Shown here one piece after another: positions 25,100 to 35,105 of a DNA stretch of 45,587 nt. The translations under genes were made by a program, and so were the position numbers. The notes below the pieces were generated by a model that worked only from the letters and a program-made list of their open reading frames with translations, made no database searches and was not told where the DNA came from. Positions within the stretch are counted from its first letter, which is position 1. Each line of letters begins with the position of its first letter. The DNA is from Oscillatoriales cyanobacterium CG2_30_40_61 (GTDB lineage Bacteria; Cyanobacteriota; Cyanobacteriia; Cyanobacteriales; Microcoleaceae): NCBI GenBank assembly GCA_001873365.1, contig MNYZ01000086.1, positions 1 through 45,587 on the forward strand. Reading direction: 5' to 3'.

Positions 25100-28000
25100 T
25101 TATAAACGACTAACAATCCCTAGAATTCGTTCCATTGCATATTTCCATTCTGGGGATTGACTTAAGGTAGACGCATCCAAATAATGGTTTTTATAATTGG
25201 ATAAGCGCACAAAATCATTAATCCATTCTAACACAGATTCGGTGACAAATTCAAAGGGGGAGTATTTTAATGATTGTTCAAGAAAATCAACCATTTGAGA
25301 GAGGTTTCCTTGGGTATAATGATACCAAGCATTCCAAAGTAATGAAGCATATTTGAGACGATGGTTAAGATGTTTTACTTCGGTTTTAGTTAAGGGTAAA
25401 TTTTTTAAGGTATTTTCTTCGGAGGAATTTAAAGCAGTTTCTATAATTTCTAGGGTTTGTTTTAACATCCGATCTTCTTTAAATAATTCTTCCGCCCGTT
25501 GTTTGGATGCTACACCCATTTTAGATAATAACAGAGGATTAACGGCTAATTCTTGCAGGGTTTGAACAAGGTCATTAACCGTTTTTTCGGGATCAATATT
25601 AGGATCACTTAACAGTTTTCCAGTGTCTCCTAATCCTTCTGGAATACCCCCCGCAGCCGAGGCTATAATGGGTAATCCTTTTGCCATGGCTTCCATAATT
25701 GCAAAGGAGGGAGCGGCTTCTGCTAGGGAGGTTAATATGAAGATATCACAGGCATCTAACCAGTCAGGAATATCCCATCTTTGCCCTAAGAATATTACTT
25801 TACTACCAACTCCTAATTCCTGCACTTTTTGTTTTAATTCATGTTCTAAATTATGATCACTTCCCTCTCCTGTTCCTGCCCAAACAAAGTATAATTTTTC
25901 CCAGATGGAAGTGTGTTTTAATTGAGCGATCGCTTCTAACTGAAACCGATGTCCTTTAATCGGGGCTAATCTTGCCGTTGTTAAACACATAATCCCATCT
26001 TCAGGAATGCCTATTTCTTGCCGTAACCGTTGACGAGTGGCTAAATTAGGCGGAGCAAAATATTTTTCCGATCTTCCATAATATACCACATTTCCTTGAT
26101 CTTTTGGTAAGCCAAATTGGTCTTGTAAAATCTGAATATGTTCGTAAGCTGCGGTATTAAAAGTCCGGGCTAATCCATATTGATATAATACTCCTTTGGC
26201 GTAGGAAATACCATCTCCCATGGTAAAATTAATATGTTCTGGCATAGCTAATCCCAAGGCAATCATATAGGGAATATGGCGTTGAATTGCGACTTGTTTA
26301 GCGGCAAAATGGGAGTAGGGCCAGCCATCACTAAAAATAATAAAATCGGGCTTAATTTCATCATAAAGGGTTTCTGCATCTTGGGTATTTCTGAGAATTC
26401 TCGGTAGGTCTTTACTGGTACTATAGTCTAACCAATATTGCTGAATTCCTAACTCTTTTTCTGCTTCAACTAAGGGGTTATGGTGTTGGGGTCTAACGGC
26501 GGTTACTTTATATCCTAATTTAGCTAATTCACACAGAATTAAATGATCATATTGTGCTAAACCTCCAATACCAGGATCATCCGTATTCATTAACAGAATA
26601 TGGGGTTTATTTGAGGGAGGATTTATGCTGGGCTTGGGTTGGGAGGTAAGTTTTGGATTCATAATTTTATGGATAATAGATTGCCATTCCTGAGATTGAA
26701 TTAAAGCATAGGTATCTATTTTTTCCCCATAGTCTGCTGCAATATTTTGAAACCCATCCAGCCATTGAGAAATTGTTTCGGTTACGGGGAAAAAAGTATA
26801 TTCTATGGATTTCTCTAAACAATATATCATTAAATCGGTATAACCATCTCGATACATTCGCCAAGCCAACCATACCCAACGATCATAACTTTCTTTCCGA
26901 TATAATTTACGAATTTGATCGGGAAGATTGGGATAATTAAAAAAATTATCCATAACAATTTCAGTATTTTCAATAACTTTTAATCCTCCTGACATTAAGT
27001 TATGATCATGTTGACGATAACAGGCGTGAATTTCTTTTAACCAAACGGTTTTGCATCCCATTAAAGAAAGGCGTAAAACAAAATCCAGGTCTTCTGTCGG
27101 GGGATAGCGATGATCAAATCCTCCCACTTTTTCCCACCATTCTCGGCGTAGAATCATAGCACTAGGACGCACGCATTTATGTAAAACCCAAGTTTCTAAA
27201 TTCAACTCCGGCGCGTTTCCCCAAGGCGTAATTACGCTGACTCCGATGCCTTTTTTATTGACAACACACCAGCCACTTTGAATTAAATCAATAGTAGGAT
27301 CATTATCAAAAGTAGCGACCTGTTCGGCTAATTTTTGAGGTAAGAAAAAGTCATCCCCATCTAAAAAAGCTAAAAATTCTCCTTGTGCTATTTCACAACC
27401 ATGATTTCTAGCTTTTGCTGCTCCTTGATTGTCTTGATAGATATATTTAATTACAGGGAAAAAAGGTTTAAGAATTTCTCTAGTTTGATCTTGAGAGCCA
27501 TCATCAATCACAATAACTTCATAATTAGTATAGGTTTGTTCGAGAACACTTTTAACGCATTGTTTAATATATTGATCACAGTTATAAGCTGGAATAATTA
27601 CACTAACTCTAGGTTTATTTTGGGGGATATTTTCAATAATTAATTGTTTCCATTCGGGCAAATTATAGAATTTTTCTAACTCAAGTTCGTAACCATAACC
27701 TTGACAATAACCAATAAATCGATGTACCCAGTCAGAAATAGTAATTGCTACGGTATAAGGGGTATAAAGTAAAGATTTTTGGAGAAATTCAGCCATTGCT
27801 TGAGGATGATTAGTATGATATAAATGCCATGCCATCCAAGTTAAAGTTTCATATCGAGCGGGTTTTTCCAGTTGCAAAATTTCATTGGATAAATTGGGCT
27901 GGCTAAAAAAATAATCGTGAAGTGATACAATTAAATTAGCCCTTTCTCTGGCTTTTTGATTGGAAACAGTTTGCTCATGTTGTCGATAATTAACAGTAAT

Positions 28001-28615
28001 TTCTGGTAGCCAAATGGCTGCATATCCTTGTAATCCTAAACGCCAAATAAAATCAACATCATCGACCCCATTAAACCGAGAATTAAATCCTCCCACTGCT
28101 TCCCAACATTCTCGCCTAAACATTAGGGAACTTGGTAAAATTGGAGTTCTTGTTATCCAAGTTTCTAAGGTTAAATCGGGTAAATTATGCCAAGGTTCAA
28201 TATCAGAAATGTTATGATTATTTTGATCAATTAAACGCCAGCCACTATTAACAATAGCTACATTTGGGTTAGCATCAAAATAGTCAACTTGATGGGCTAA
28301 TTTTTCCGGTAAAAACACATCATCTTGATCCAGTAAAGCAATTAACTCTCCTCTAGCTTCCTGAATTCCGCGATTTCTAGCGGCTGCAACTCCCTGATTA
28401 GATTGAGTAATATAATGAATTAAAGAAGGATCTTGTCTTATTTCTAAATAGTGTTGTATAATGTTGGATGTATTATCAGTTGAACCATCATCAACGATAA
28501 CAATTTCATAGTTTGAGTAGGTTTGACTCAAAACACTATCGATGGCTTGGCTAAGATAGCGATCGCCATTATAACTAGGAATAATAACACTAACTCGAGG
28601 AAATGAAATCAACAT
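25100..28615 (-). CDS. Three-enzyme GT2-GT2-GT4 glycosyltransferase with repeated Trp-rich helical module
   Basis: 1171 residues. GT2 domain 1 (6-225): VSVIIPSYNGDRYL, VDDGS at 41-45, DQDD at 97-100, and YRQHEQ. GT2 domain 2 (336-555): VSVIIPAYNCDQYI, DDGS near 371, DGDD near 419, YRQHDHN. GT4 domain (670-1065): GIGGLAQYDHLI, TARLAPIKGH, and AEAAPSFAIMEAMAKG with the EX7E-type motif. After each domain comes the same 80-residue helical module (253-332, 575-653, 1087-1166) with W..AW..Y, KS..Y and EW. Such multi-domain proteins can add several sugars in sequence. Both GT2 domains keep their metal- and nucleotide-binding Asp residues. Cytoplasmic, no membrane segment seen. It is followed by gmd after 102 bp. 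Confidence 0.9.
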   Translation of the reverse strand: MLISFPRVSVIIPSYNGDRYLSQAIDSVLSQTYSNYEIVIVDDGSTDNTSNIIQHYLEIRQDPSLIHYITQSNQGVAAARNRGIQEARGELIALLDQDDVFLPEKLAHQVDYFDANPNVAIVNSGWRLIDQNNHNISDIEPWHNLPDLTLETWITRTPILPSSLMFRRECWEAVGGFNSRFNGVDDVDFIWRLGLQGYAAIWLPEITVNYRQHEQTVSNQKARERANLIVSLHDYFFSQPNLSNEILQLEKPARYETLTWMAWHLYHTNHPQAMAEFLQKSLLYTPYTVAITISDWVHRFIGYCQGYGYELELEKFYNLPEWKQLIIENIPQNKPRVSVIIPAYNCDQYIKQCVKSVLEQTYTNYEVIVIDDGSQDQTREILKPFFPVIKYIYQDNQGAAKARNHGCEIAQGEFLAFLDGDDFFLPQKLAEQVATFDNDPTIDLIQSGWCVVNKKGIGVSVITPWGNAPELNLETWVLHKCVRPSAMILRREWWEKVGGFDHRYPPTEDLDFVLRLSLMGCKTVWLKEIHACYRQHDHNLMSGGLKVIENTEIVMDNFFNYPNLPDQIRKLYRKESYDRWVWLAWRMYRDGYTDLMIYCLEKSIEYTFFPVTETISQWLDGFQNIAADYGEKIDTYALIQSQEWQSIIHKIMNPKLTSQPKPSINPPSNKPHILLMNTDDPGIGGLAQYDHLILCELAKLGYKVTAVRPQHHNPLVEAEKELGIQQYWLDYSTSKDLPRILRNTQDAETLYDEIKPDFIIFSDGWPYSHFAAKQVAIQRHIPYMIALGLAMPEHINFTMGDGISYAKGVLYQYGLARTFNTAAYEHIQILQDQFGLPKDQGNVVYYGRSEKYFAPPNLATRQRLRQEIGIPEDGIMCLTTARLAPIKGHRFQLEAIAQLKHTSIWEKLYFVWAGTGEGSDHNLEHELKQKVQELGVGSKVIFLGQRWDIPDWLDACDIFILTSLAEAAPSFAIMEAMAKGLPIIASAAGGIPEGLGDTGKLLSDPNIDPEKTVNDLVQTLQELAVNPLLLSKMGVASKQRAEELFKEDRMLKQTLEIIETALNSSEENTLKNLPLTKTEVKHLNHRLKYASLLWNAWYHYTQGNLSQMVDFLEQSLKYSPFEFVTESVLEWINDFVRLSNYKNHYLDASTLSQSPEWKYAMERILGIVSRL

Positions 28616-28657
28616 AAATTTAAAGTTTTAGATAATTAACTTGTTATTATAAGTCTT

Positions 28658-30508
28658 ATGGAGATCGATGATCAATTGTTATACACAAACCCCATGTCGG
28701 CTTCTACTTTATACGAACAGGCGGAACTTTATAGAAATCAGGGAAATTTAGAAGATGCGATCGCATTTTATCAAAAAACTATCGAACTTGATCCTAACTT
28801 TTCCTGGGCCTATCATCAACTCGGCGATATTTTCTCCGAGCAAAATAACCCGACAGAAGCCATTGGTGTTTATCGTCAAGCGATCGCCCTTAACCCTAAC
28901 TTTTCCTGGTCTTATCATAACCTAGGAATGGTATTAATTCAACAAAAACAATGGGATCAAGCAATTTTAGCTTACTCTAAAGCTATTGAATTAAACCCTG
29001 ATTTTTGTTGGTCATATTATTATTTAGGAGAGGCTTTTTTTCAACAGCAAAATTGGCAAGCATCTGTTACTGCTTATTTTCAGGCTTGGAAACAAAACCC
29101 CGATTTATTAGAGAGTATCAATCAAATTGGAGCCATACTTCAAGCTCAAATAAAAAAAGGATTAGAAACCGTAATTAATGAGTATGGTCGGGGAATTAAT
29201 CAACCTGATGATTTTGCACCCTATATCAAATTAGCAGAAATTCTAACTCAAAAAAATTATGAATTTGCAGCCCTAGTATTGTATCATATTGCCGGGAAAA
29301 TTCAACCCAATAATTTAGATATTTCTCAAAAAATAGAAACACTTTTAGAGCAAAAAAGAGTTTTAGAGCAAGAGGTTAAAAAATGTCAGGATGCTGTTGA
29401 GCTTAATCCTAATAATCCTCAAAATTATTATAACTTAGGAATGGCGTTAGCTCGCAACCAACAGCCGGATAAAGCGGTTTTTAGCTATCTGAAATTCTTA
29501 GAGCTTAAACCAGATTTATACCTTTGGAATTATCAAACTATTATTGATTTAATAGCAACACAAAATCAAATTATCGCAGCTATTAATATTGTAAATCAAG
29601 GGATTGAAAAAGATCCAGAATCTTCTATTTTATATTTGAATTTAGCCGGATTATATACTGCTCAAGGAGATTTACAATCTGCGATAAAATATAATTATAT
29701 TGCTGGTCAAAAAATTATCCCTAAATTTCGTCCACAATGGCAAAATATTTCCCAAATCTTAAAACAGGTTAATCACCTAGATTATTTAATTATTGGAACT
29801 CAAAAAGGCGGTACAACTTCTTTAAATTACTATCTTTCTGAACATCCCAATATTATCTCCTCAATGATTAAAGAAATGCCTTTTTGGTCAAATCAAATTC
29901 ATCGAGGTTTGGAGTGGTATTTTTCCCATTTTCCCCCTATTCCTAACGACTATAACTGTTTAGTTGGAGAAGCCACACCCATGAATTTTAATTCTCCAGA
30001 AGTAGCCGAAAATTTAGTTAAATTTTTTCCAAATGTGAAATTAATTTTATTATTAAGAAATCCAATTGATCGAGCAGTTTCTCATTACTATCATTGGTTA
30101 AGTTTAAAATGGGAATTATCTTCTTTTGAGGAAGCAATTCAAAGAGAAATCAACCAATTAGAGGATCAAAAAACTGATTTTTGGACAAAACTTCATAACC
30201 CAAACTTTCAAGGCTATTTAGCAAAGGGGTTGTATATTAATTTCTTGGAAAAATGGATTAAAGTATTTCCTAGGAAACAATTTTTAATTTTAAGCAGTGA
30301 AGAATTTTATGTAAACCCTGACCTAAAAACAACAGAAGTCCTGAATTTTTTGGGTTTACCAGAATATCATTTATCAAAATACCATCAATATAATACCAGA
30401 CCCTATCCGCCCATATCTGAATCAACCCGGAGATTACTCAATGATTATTTTCAGCCTTATAATCAGAAATTAGAAGATTGTTTAGGAATGCAGTTTAACT
30501 GGAATTAG
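28658..30508 (+). CDS. TPR-sulfotransferase fusion (second copy)
   Basis: 616 residues. 13-150: four TPRs (NFSWAYHQLGD, NFSWSYHNLG). 160-350: less regular helical repeats with two more clear TPRs (250-285 and 315-345). 374-616: sulfotransferase with PAPS loop LIIGTQKGGTTSLN (377-390), a KEMPFWS acceptor/dimer loop, and the 3'-phosphate motif LLLRNPIDRAVSHYYHW (464-480). This resembles the heparan N-sulfotransferase/Sulfotransfer_1 branch, unlike the HIPKTAG branch at 1347-2948, so the two enzymes probably sulfate different positions or acceptors (inference). Start: ATG at 28658; the ATG at 28694 (MSASTLYEQ) is possible. It is divergent from the GT2-GT2-GT4 gene, 42 bp apart, sharing a promoter region. 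Confidence 0.9.
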   Translation: MEIDDQLLYTNPMSASTLYEQAELYRNQGNLEDAIAFYQKTIELDPNFSWAYHQLGDIFSEQNNPTEAIGVYRQAIALNPNFSWSYHNLGMVLIQQKQWDQAILAYSKAIELNPDFCWSYYYLGEAFFQQQNWQASVTAYFQAWKQNPDLLESINQIGAILQAQIKKGLETVINEYGRGINQPDDFAPYIKLAEILTQKNYEFAALVLYHIAGKIQPNNLDISQKIETLLEQKRVLEQEVKKCQDAVELNPNNPQNYYNLGMALARNQQPDKAVFSYLKFLELKPDLYLWNYQTIIDLIATQNQIIAAINIVNQGIEKDPESSILYLNLAGLYTAQGDLQSAIKYNYIAGQKIIPKFRPQWQNISQILKQVNHLDYLIIGTQKGGTTSLNYYLSEHPNIISSMIKEMPFWSNQIHRGLEWYFSHFPPIPNDYNCLVGEATPMNFNSPEVAENLVKFFPNVKLILLLRNPIDRAVSHYYHWLSLKWELSSFEEAIQREINQLEDQKTDFWTKLHNPNFQGYLAKGLYINFLEKWIKVFPRKQFLILSSEEFYVNPDLKTTEVLNFLGLPEYHLSKYHQYNTRPYPPISESTRRLLNDYFQPYNQKLEDCLGMQFNWN

Positions 30509-30608
30509 ATTGAGTTTATCTTTCTATAATCATGCTATGGAATCAAATCCTGATTTTGACTAATCACCCACTAAAATAACCTAAATAGGGTTAAAACCGG
30601 AAAAAATT

Positions 30609-31085
30609 ATGATTAAATCTTGGATGGTAATTGGAGGAGTGGCATTTTTAGTCGCCTTAGCCAATAATATTGTTTTAACCCCTGATGATATCCGATGGTT
30701 TAATCGTTTAACCCGTCCGGGTTGGTTAACCTTTGAAAAAGCAATTCCTTTAATTTGGATAATCGTTTTTATTGCGGGGGCTTGGTCAGCAATTTTAGTC
30801 TGGGAAACCGAGCCCGGACTATCCCAAACCTGGGTATTAATGGGATTTTACCTATTATTAGAAATAGTAATTTTGTCCTATACCCCAGTCATGTGTAAAG
30901 CCAAAAGTTTACGGGTCGGAACAATATTAGGAGGGACAGGTTTTATTTTAGGCTTGATGTTAATGGTCAGTGTTTGGCCAGTGTCTCAAACCGCGGCCTA
31001 TTTACTCCTCCCCTTTGTCCTCTGGAGTCCAATTGGAACCTACACCACCTGGGCGATGCTCCCACTCAACCCCGCAGATGCTTAA
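30609..31085 (+). CDS. TspO/MBR-family (tryptophan-rich sensory) membrane protein
   Basis: 158 residues with five predicted membrane helices: about 5-22, 48-66, 76-94, 103-122 and 128-148. Family-type features are NRLTRPGWLTFEKAIPLIW after helix 1 and AWSAILVWE in helix 2, with LLPFVLWSPIGTYTTWAM at the end. TspO proteins bind porphyrins or tetrapyrroles and modulate stress responses. This one belongs to a divergent cyanobacterial branch, so ligand binding is not assured. No operon partner is obvious; a hairpin terminator follows. Confidence 0.8.
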   Translation: MIKSWMVIGGVAFLVALANNIVLTPDDIRWFNRLTRPGWLTFEKAIPLIWIIVFIAGAWSAILVWETEPGLSQTWVLMGFYLLLEIVILSYTPVMCKAKSLRVGTILGGTGFILGLMLMVSVWPVSQTAAYLLLPFVLWSPIGTYTTWAMLPLNPADA

Positions 31086-31094
31086 AAACAGACC

Positions 31095-31127
31095 AGCCAC
31101 CTACTACTTCTTCAATAATAGGTGGCT
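31095..31127. terminator. Hairpin between convergent TspO-like and infB genes
   Basis: AGCCACCTA (31095-31103) pairs with TAGGTGGCT (31119-31127) around a 15-base loop. It sits 10 bp after the TspO-like stop and 40 bp after the infB stop, so it may serve both convergent genes. There is no strong T tract on either side, so intrinsic termination is only moderately likely. Confidence 0.55.
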
Positions 31128-31166
31128 GCTGTGACATTAGGGATAAAGGCCCCAAGCGGTGTACTT

Positions 31167-34100
31167 TTAAGATAAGGACAAAGTACGGCGTTTAGTGGTC
31201 ATCCGATAGGCTTCGATAATATCGCCCATCGCCCAGTCATTGAAGTTATCCAAGGCGATACCGCACTCATAACCGGCGTTAACTTCCTTAGCATCCTCTT
31301 TCATCCGTTTCAGGGAGTCGAGGACACCTTCATGAACCAACTCATTTTTCCGACGAACTCGGATTTTACAGTTCCGAATCACTTTACCTGAGAGCACATA
31401 ACAACCAGCGATGGTATTGCGTCCCACGGGGAAGATCGCCCGGACTTCCACTTGACCCAGATGTTCTTCCACCAATTCCGGCTCTAATAGCCCTTCCATG
31501 GCAGCCTGGACGTCATCTAAGAGGTTATAAATGATGTTGTAATCACGGATATCTACTCCCGCGCGATCGGCTGCTTGACGAGCACCATGGGCTAAGGTGG
31601 TATTGAATCCGAGTAAGACCGCATTACTGGCCGCGGCTAAGTCAATATCCGTTTCCGTAATTTCACCCGGAGCCGCTAACAGCAATTGCAGTTCGACCTC
31701 TTTTTGAGGCAGTTTCTTCAGAGCTCCAACGATCGCTTCTATAGATCCTTGAACATCCCCCTTGAGGATCAAGTTCAGTTCCTTCAACTCACCCTGTTGA
31801 GCGCGGGCGGAGAATTCACTCAGACTGATCCGACCCTTGATTAAACGGGTTTCCCGTTTAGTTTCTGCCCTTTGGGTAGCCAAAGCCGAGGCTTCTTTTT
31901 CATTTTCAAAGACCTCGAATTCATCTCCGGCCGCCGGGACATCCCGTAGACCTAAGACCTCAACGGCAAAAGAAGGAGTGGCATTCTCAACCCGATCGCC
32001 TCGGTCATCCACCATCGCCCGGACTTTACCCAGGACTGAACCCGCCACCACAATATCCCCAACTCGCAGGGTGCCATTTTGTACCAACAGCGTTGCCACA
32101 GGGCCACGGGATTTGTCGAGGTGAGCTTCAATAATTGTTCCCTTCGCAGCCCGGTCGGGGTTAGCATAGAGATCTTCCACCTCCGCCACTAACAGAATCA
32201 TTTCTAAGAGGGTATCAAGATTTTCTCCCCTAATCGCACTCACCGGAACCATAATCGTGTCACCGCCCCATTCTTCAGGAACCAGGGCAAACTCCGTGAG
32301 CTCCTGTTTCACCCGATCAGGCTGGGCACCTTCCTTATCAATTTTGTTGATCGCAATAATAATCGGGACTCCGGCGGCCTTAGCGTGGCTAATGGCTTCA
32401 ATGGTTTGGGGTTGGACACCATCATCGGCGGCCACCACCAGAATTGCCACATCCGTAACTCGTGCACCCCGGGCTCGCATGGCGGTAAAGGCTTCGTGAC
32501 CCGGAGTATCCAGAAACACCACTTGCTGGGTTTTACCCTCATGTTCCATATCGACATGATAGGCCCCGATGTGCTGGGTAATGCCCCCGGCTTCGCCTTG
32601 AGCCACTTTGGTTTCGCGGATCGCATCCAGGAGGGTAGTTTTCCCGTGATCGACGTGACCCATGATCGTCACCACCGGAGGACGGCGTTGCAGATGCTCC
32701 AGATCTTCGGCGTTGAGCATATTGTCGGGCTTGATAGCACCGGATTTGAGTTTTTCGTTTTCAACTTCAACCCCCAGGTCTTGACAAATTAACAGAATTG
32801 TGTTGTAGTCGAGGGTTTCGGTAATATTAACGGCAATTCCTTGGGAAAACAGGCGTTTGATAATTTCCGTTTCCGGCAGAATTAAGGCTAGGGCGAGTTC
32901 CTGAACCGTCATTGGCCCAGGTACGATTACTTTCTCCGGGCGTTCCGCCTTGGGTTTGGCCTCCGTCCGGCGCGAATTGCCGCCAGAAGAACTTGAACCC
33001 CGACTGGGGGCTGGTTTTTTCGGTCTAGCCGTTGTCGCCGTCACATTTTGCCCAGGGCTGGCTTTAGGTTTGGGAGGACGAGCCAGGGAGACGCTAATCA
33101 TGGCATTATTGGCATTCAGCAGAGACAAGGCATTCAGTTCATCGTCATCGTCCTCATCCAAGGAGGGTTTTGCCCGTCGCTTGGCTTTGAGTTTAGCTGC
33201 CTTGGCTTTAGCGGGATCTACAACTTCTTCTTCTTCCTCCTCCCATGCTCCTGTTCGTTTTCCTGGGCGCGGGGGGTTGGGTCGATTTAAGGTGACAGCC
33301 CGTTTTGGCCGTTTGACTAAATCATCAGTAGTAGAAGCGGTTTCCTCCTCCGCGCTCTCGGTCGATTCTCCATCCTCATCAATAGCTTGAGCGGGTTTCC
33401 GCGCGGCTGGGAGTTGTAAATCCGAGACAGATCGGGGTCGGGGACTGCCAATCTCTTTACGCGGCGGTCTTCTGGCTTCTGAGTCCCTTTCTTTCCCCTC
33501 AGAGGTCGTCTGTTGAGACTTGGGCGTGGGTTTTTCGGGAGATTCCGTTTTGGCTCTGGACTCAACGGGTTTAGGCGCTGGTTTATTCGTCTTCAAAACC
33601 GGCTTGTTTTTAGAAATTGCTGCCGGCTCTTCTTGGGTAACACTGACCGTAACTGGAACTGGCCCGGCAGGTCTAACCGGCGGCGGAGACAGGGGTGCGG
33701 GCTCCGCCAGAGATAAATCCTGTTCGGCAGTTTCTATCTCCCCTACCGATGCTAACCCAGACATCTCCTCAGTTGCTGAGGCAACATTTTCGGCTGTTGT
33801 CGGGGAAGATTGCGTTTCTGCTGGAGCCGCAGCAGTGGGTTTTGATAAGACAGGTCGATTTAACGTGGGTTTCACAGGCGCTTTTGAAGAAACAAGTGAT
33901 TTAGGTGGGGTGGCAACGGAAGTTGAGTCAGAGGAACTGGCCTCATCGTAGGGGGGAGAGGACTCGAAGCTCGACCGAATTTTGGGCTTCTGGATCTCTA
34001 AAATTTCTTGCCGTTTTTTGTCGCCCGGTGCGGTCGCTGATAATTTCCCATTAGCTGCCGCTCCGGGTGCTTTGCCTTCAAGCTGACCCGGGTTCGGATG

Positions 34101-34262
34101 AGTTGCGACATATTTTTCAATGCGTTCTTTATCTGATTCTGAAATCGTGCTACTGTGGCTTTTAACCGAAATATTTAGCCGTTCACACACCGCTAAGATG
34201 TCCTTGTTATCCAAATTAAGTTCCCGTGATAGTTCGTAAATTCTGACTTTGGCGTTGTTCAT
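31167..34262 (-). CDS. infB: Translation initiation factor IF-2
   Basis: 1031 residues. The N-terminal IF2_N helix ([20 protein letters not shown]) is followed by about 350 residues rich in Pro, Ala, Lys, Ser and Glu with low complexity, as in other cyanobacterial IF-2 proteins. A second IF2_N subdomain is at about 445-510. The GTPase has G1 [14 protein letters not shown] near 530, G3 DTPGHEAF and G4 NKIDK, then the EF-G-like and fMet-tRNA-binding C2 domain. It delivers initiator tRNA to the ribosome. The ATG at 34262 has AGAGGGG about 8 bases upstream. It is the last gene of the rimP-nusA-ylxR-infB cluster, separated from ylxR by an unusually long 430-bp gap. Confidence 0.97.
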   Translation of the reverse strand: MNNAKVRIYELSRELNLDNKDILAVCERLNISVKSHSSTISESDKERIEKYVATHPNPGQLEGKAPGAAANGKLSATAPGDKKRQEILEIQKPKIRSSFESSPPYDEASSSDSTSVATPPKSLVSSKAPVKPTLNRPVLSKPTAAAPAETQSSPTTAENVASATEEMSGLASVGEIETAEQDLSLAEPAPLSPPPVRPAGPVPVTVSVTQEEPAAISKNKPVLKTNKPAPKPVESRAKTESPEKPTPKSQQTTSEGKERDSEARRPPRKEIGSPRPRSVSDLQLPAARKPAQAIDEDGESTESAEEETASTTDDLVKRPKRAVTLNRPNPPRPGKRTGAWEEEEEEVVDPAKAKAAKLKAKRRAKPSLDEDDDDELNALSLLNANNAMISVSLARPPKPKASPGQNVTATTARPKKPAPSRGSSSSGGNSRRTEAKPKAERPEKVIVPGPMTVQELALALILPETEIIKRLFSQGIAVNITETLDYNTILLICQDLGVEVENEKLKSGAIKPDNMLNAEDLEHLQRRPPVVTIMGHVDHGKTTLLDAIRETKVAQGEAGGITQHIGAYHVDMEHEGKTQQVVFLDTPGHEAFTAMRARGARVTDVAILVVAADDGVQPQTIEAISHAKAAGVPIIIAINKIDKEGAQPDRVKQELTEFALVPEEWGGDTIMVPVSAIRGENLDTLLEMILLVAEVEDLYANPDRAAKGTIIEAHLDKSRGPVATLLVQNGTLRVGDIVVAGSVLGKVRAMVDDRGDRVENATPSFAVEVLGLRDVPAAGDEFEVFENEKEASALATQRAETKRETRLIKGRISLSEFSARAQQGELKELNLILKGDVQGSIEAIVGALKKLPQKEVELQLLLAAPGEITETDIDLAAASNAVLLGFNTTLAHGARQAADRAGVDIRDYNIIYNLLDDVQAAMEGLLEPELVEEHLGQVEVRAIFPVGRNTIAGCYVLSGKVIRNCKIRVRRKNELVHEGVLDSLKRMKEDAKEVNAGYECGIALDNFNDWAMGDIIEAYRMTTKRRTLSLS

Positions 34263-34692
34263 CCACTGACCCCTCTTCTTACCTACCCATGGTTTGATGT
34301 TTACATAGTTCGATTTACTCTTACAACAGTAACCCGCACATTTTAAATAACGATATCATCTACTCTGGTTATTTAAGTGTCAAGGATGCAGATGTAAGGT
34401 CTGCTTTGACATTTCTTAATGTTATTTTAATTTTTGGTGAAATTGAATTCCTCAAATCTTTAGGATTGTCTTTTATCAAGTTAGCAGATATTAACCTTAT
34501 GGTGAAGGATAATCAATTAAGTTACTCAGTTTACTCTATTTTGCTTCAAGTTCAACCTCTTAGTCCTCTATCTGGGGAGTAGGTTTGCTGAGGGAATAGA
34601 ACGATATTGTTGAGCAACTCGAGAGCTTCAGAGTCCGGGCAACTGTTCCCACCCTTGCCTATCAAGTAGGACGTGGGGGGATCAATTCCAGG
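34263..34692. other. 430-bp ylxR-infB intergenic region
   Basis: No open frame, tRNA or known RNA family could be recognised. The left part (34263-34560) is AT-rich. The right part (34600-34690) is GC-richer with short complementary runs (CCCACCCTTGCC, GTGGGGGG) and could form a structured leader upstream of infB. A separate infB promoter in this gap is plausible but cannot be pinned to a site. Confidence 0.4.
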
Positions 34693-34935
34693 TTAATCTA
34701 AACGTTCCCATAGACTTTGATAGACTTCCTCCGACACCGATGTTCGGAGTGCGTGTCCCAGTCGATTTTTTTTCTGAGCCAGTTTCAAACAATCCGGGTT
34801 AGGGCAAAGATAGGCTGAACGACCCATGCCATGATCCAATTGTACCTGATGTGATGGATAGAGCCTGACAAATCGCCAGAAGCTTTCCTTTGCACCCAAT
34901 CGGCGACAAGCCACACAACGACGTTGATTTTTCAT
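34693..34935 (-). CDS. ylxR: YlxR family (DUF448) RNA-binding protein
   Basis: 80 residues. NQRRCVACRRLGAKESFWRF at the N-terminus (CxxC-RR motif), GMGRSAYLCPNPDCLKLAQKK (the GRGAYLC-type motif) and KNRLGHALR are diagnostic of DUF448. YlxR proteins bind nucleic acid; in Bacillus the homologue (RnpM) modulates RNase P. It lies between nusA and infB, as in most bacteria, with 170 bp of tandem repeats separating it from nusA. No clear Shine-Dalgarno is seen upstream of the ATG. Confidence 0.93.
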   Translation of the reverse strand: MKNQRRCVACRRLGAKESFWRFVRLYPSHQVQLDHGMGRSAYLCPNPDCLKLAQKKNRLGHALRTSVSEEVYQSLWERLD

Positions 34936-34955
34936 CGGTTGACAGTTGAGAGAAT

Positions 34956-35043
34956 GGGTAATGGGTAATGGGTAATGGGTAATAATGGGTAATGGGTAAT
35001 ACTTCGACTTCGCTCAGTAACAGGGTAATGGGTAATGGGTAAT
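34956..35043. repeat. Heptanucleotide (GGGTAAT)n repeat with conserved central spacer
   Basis: Six GGGTAAT units (34956-35000, with one extra AAT) are followed by a 22-base spacer containing CTTCGACTTCGCTCAGT, then three more GGGTAAT units (35023-35043). The same arrangement is present in inverted orientation at 42560-42616. This is the STRR class of short tandem repeats known from filamentous cyanobacteria. It lies between nusA and ylxR. Confidence 0.92.
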
Positions 35044-35060
35044 AGCAAAAGTTTACTCCC

Positions 35061-35105
35061 GGTGCTCCCGGTGCCTCCGGTGCTCCCGGTGCCTCCGGTG
35101 CTCCC
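35061..35105. repeat. 9-bp tandem repeat (GGTGCTCCC/GGTGCCTCC) abutting nusA stop
   Basis: Five alternating 9-bp units fill exactly 45 bp and end at the base next to the nusA stop codon (35106-35108 on the reverse strand). It is GC-rich in an AT-rich neighbourhood. Any frame through it would encode Gly-Ala-Pro/Glu-Ala-Pro repeats, but the nusA stop precedes it. Confidence 0.9.

Noticed and set aside
32950-33951. Long plus-strand frames opposite infB, up to about 146 codons
   Set aside because: They lie antisense to the low-complexity Pro/Lys/Ser linker of IF-2, read as Ser/Gly/Arg-rich text and have no family features; composition artefacts.
34600-34690. tRNA or small RNA in the ylxR-infB gap
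   Set aside because: Some complementary GC runs exist, but no cloverleaf, T-loop or acceptor stem could be assembled.
34956-35043. CRISPR array
   Set aside because: Units are 7 bp without spacers of regular length and no cas genes are present; it is an STRR repeat.
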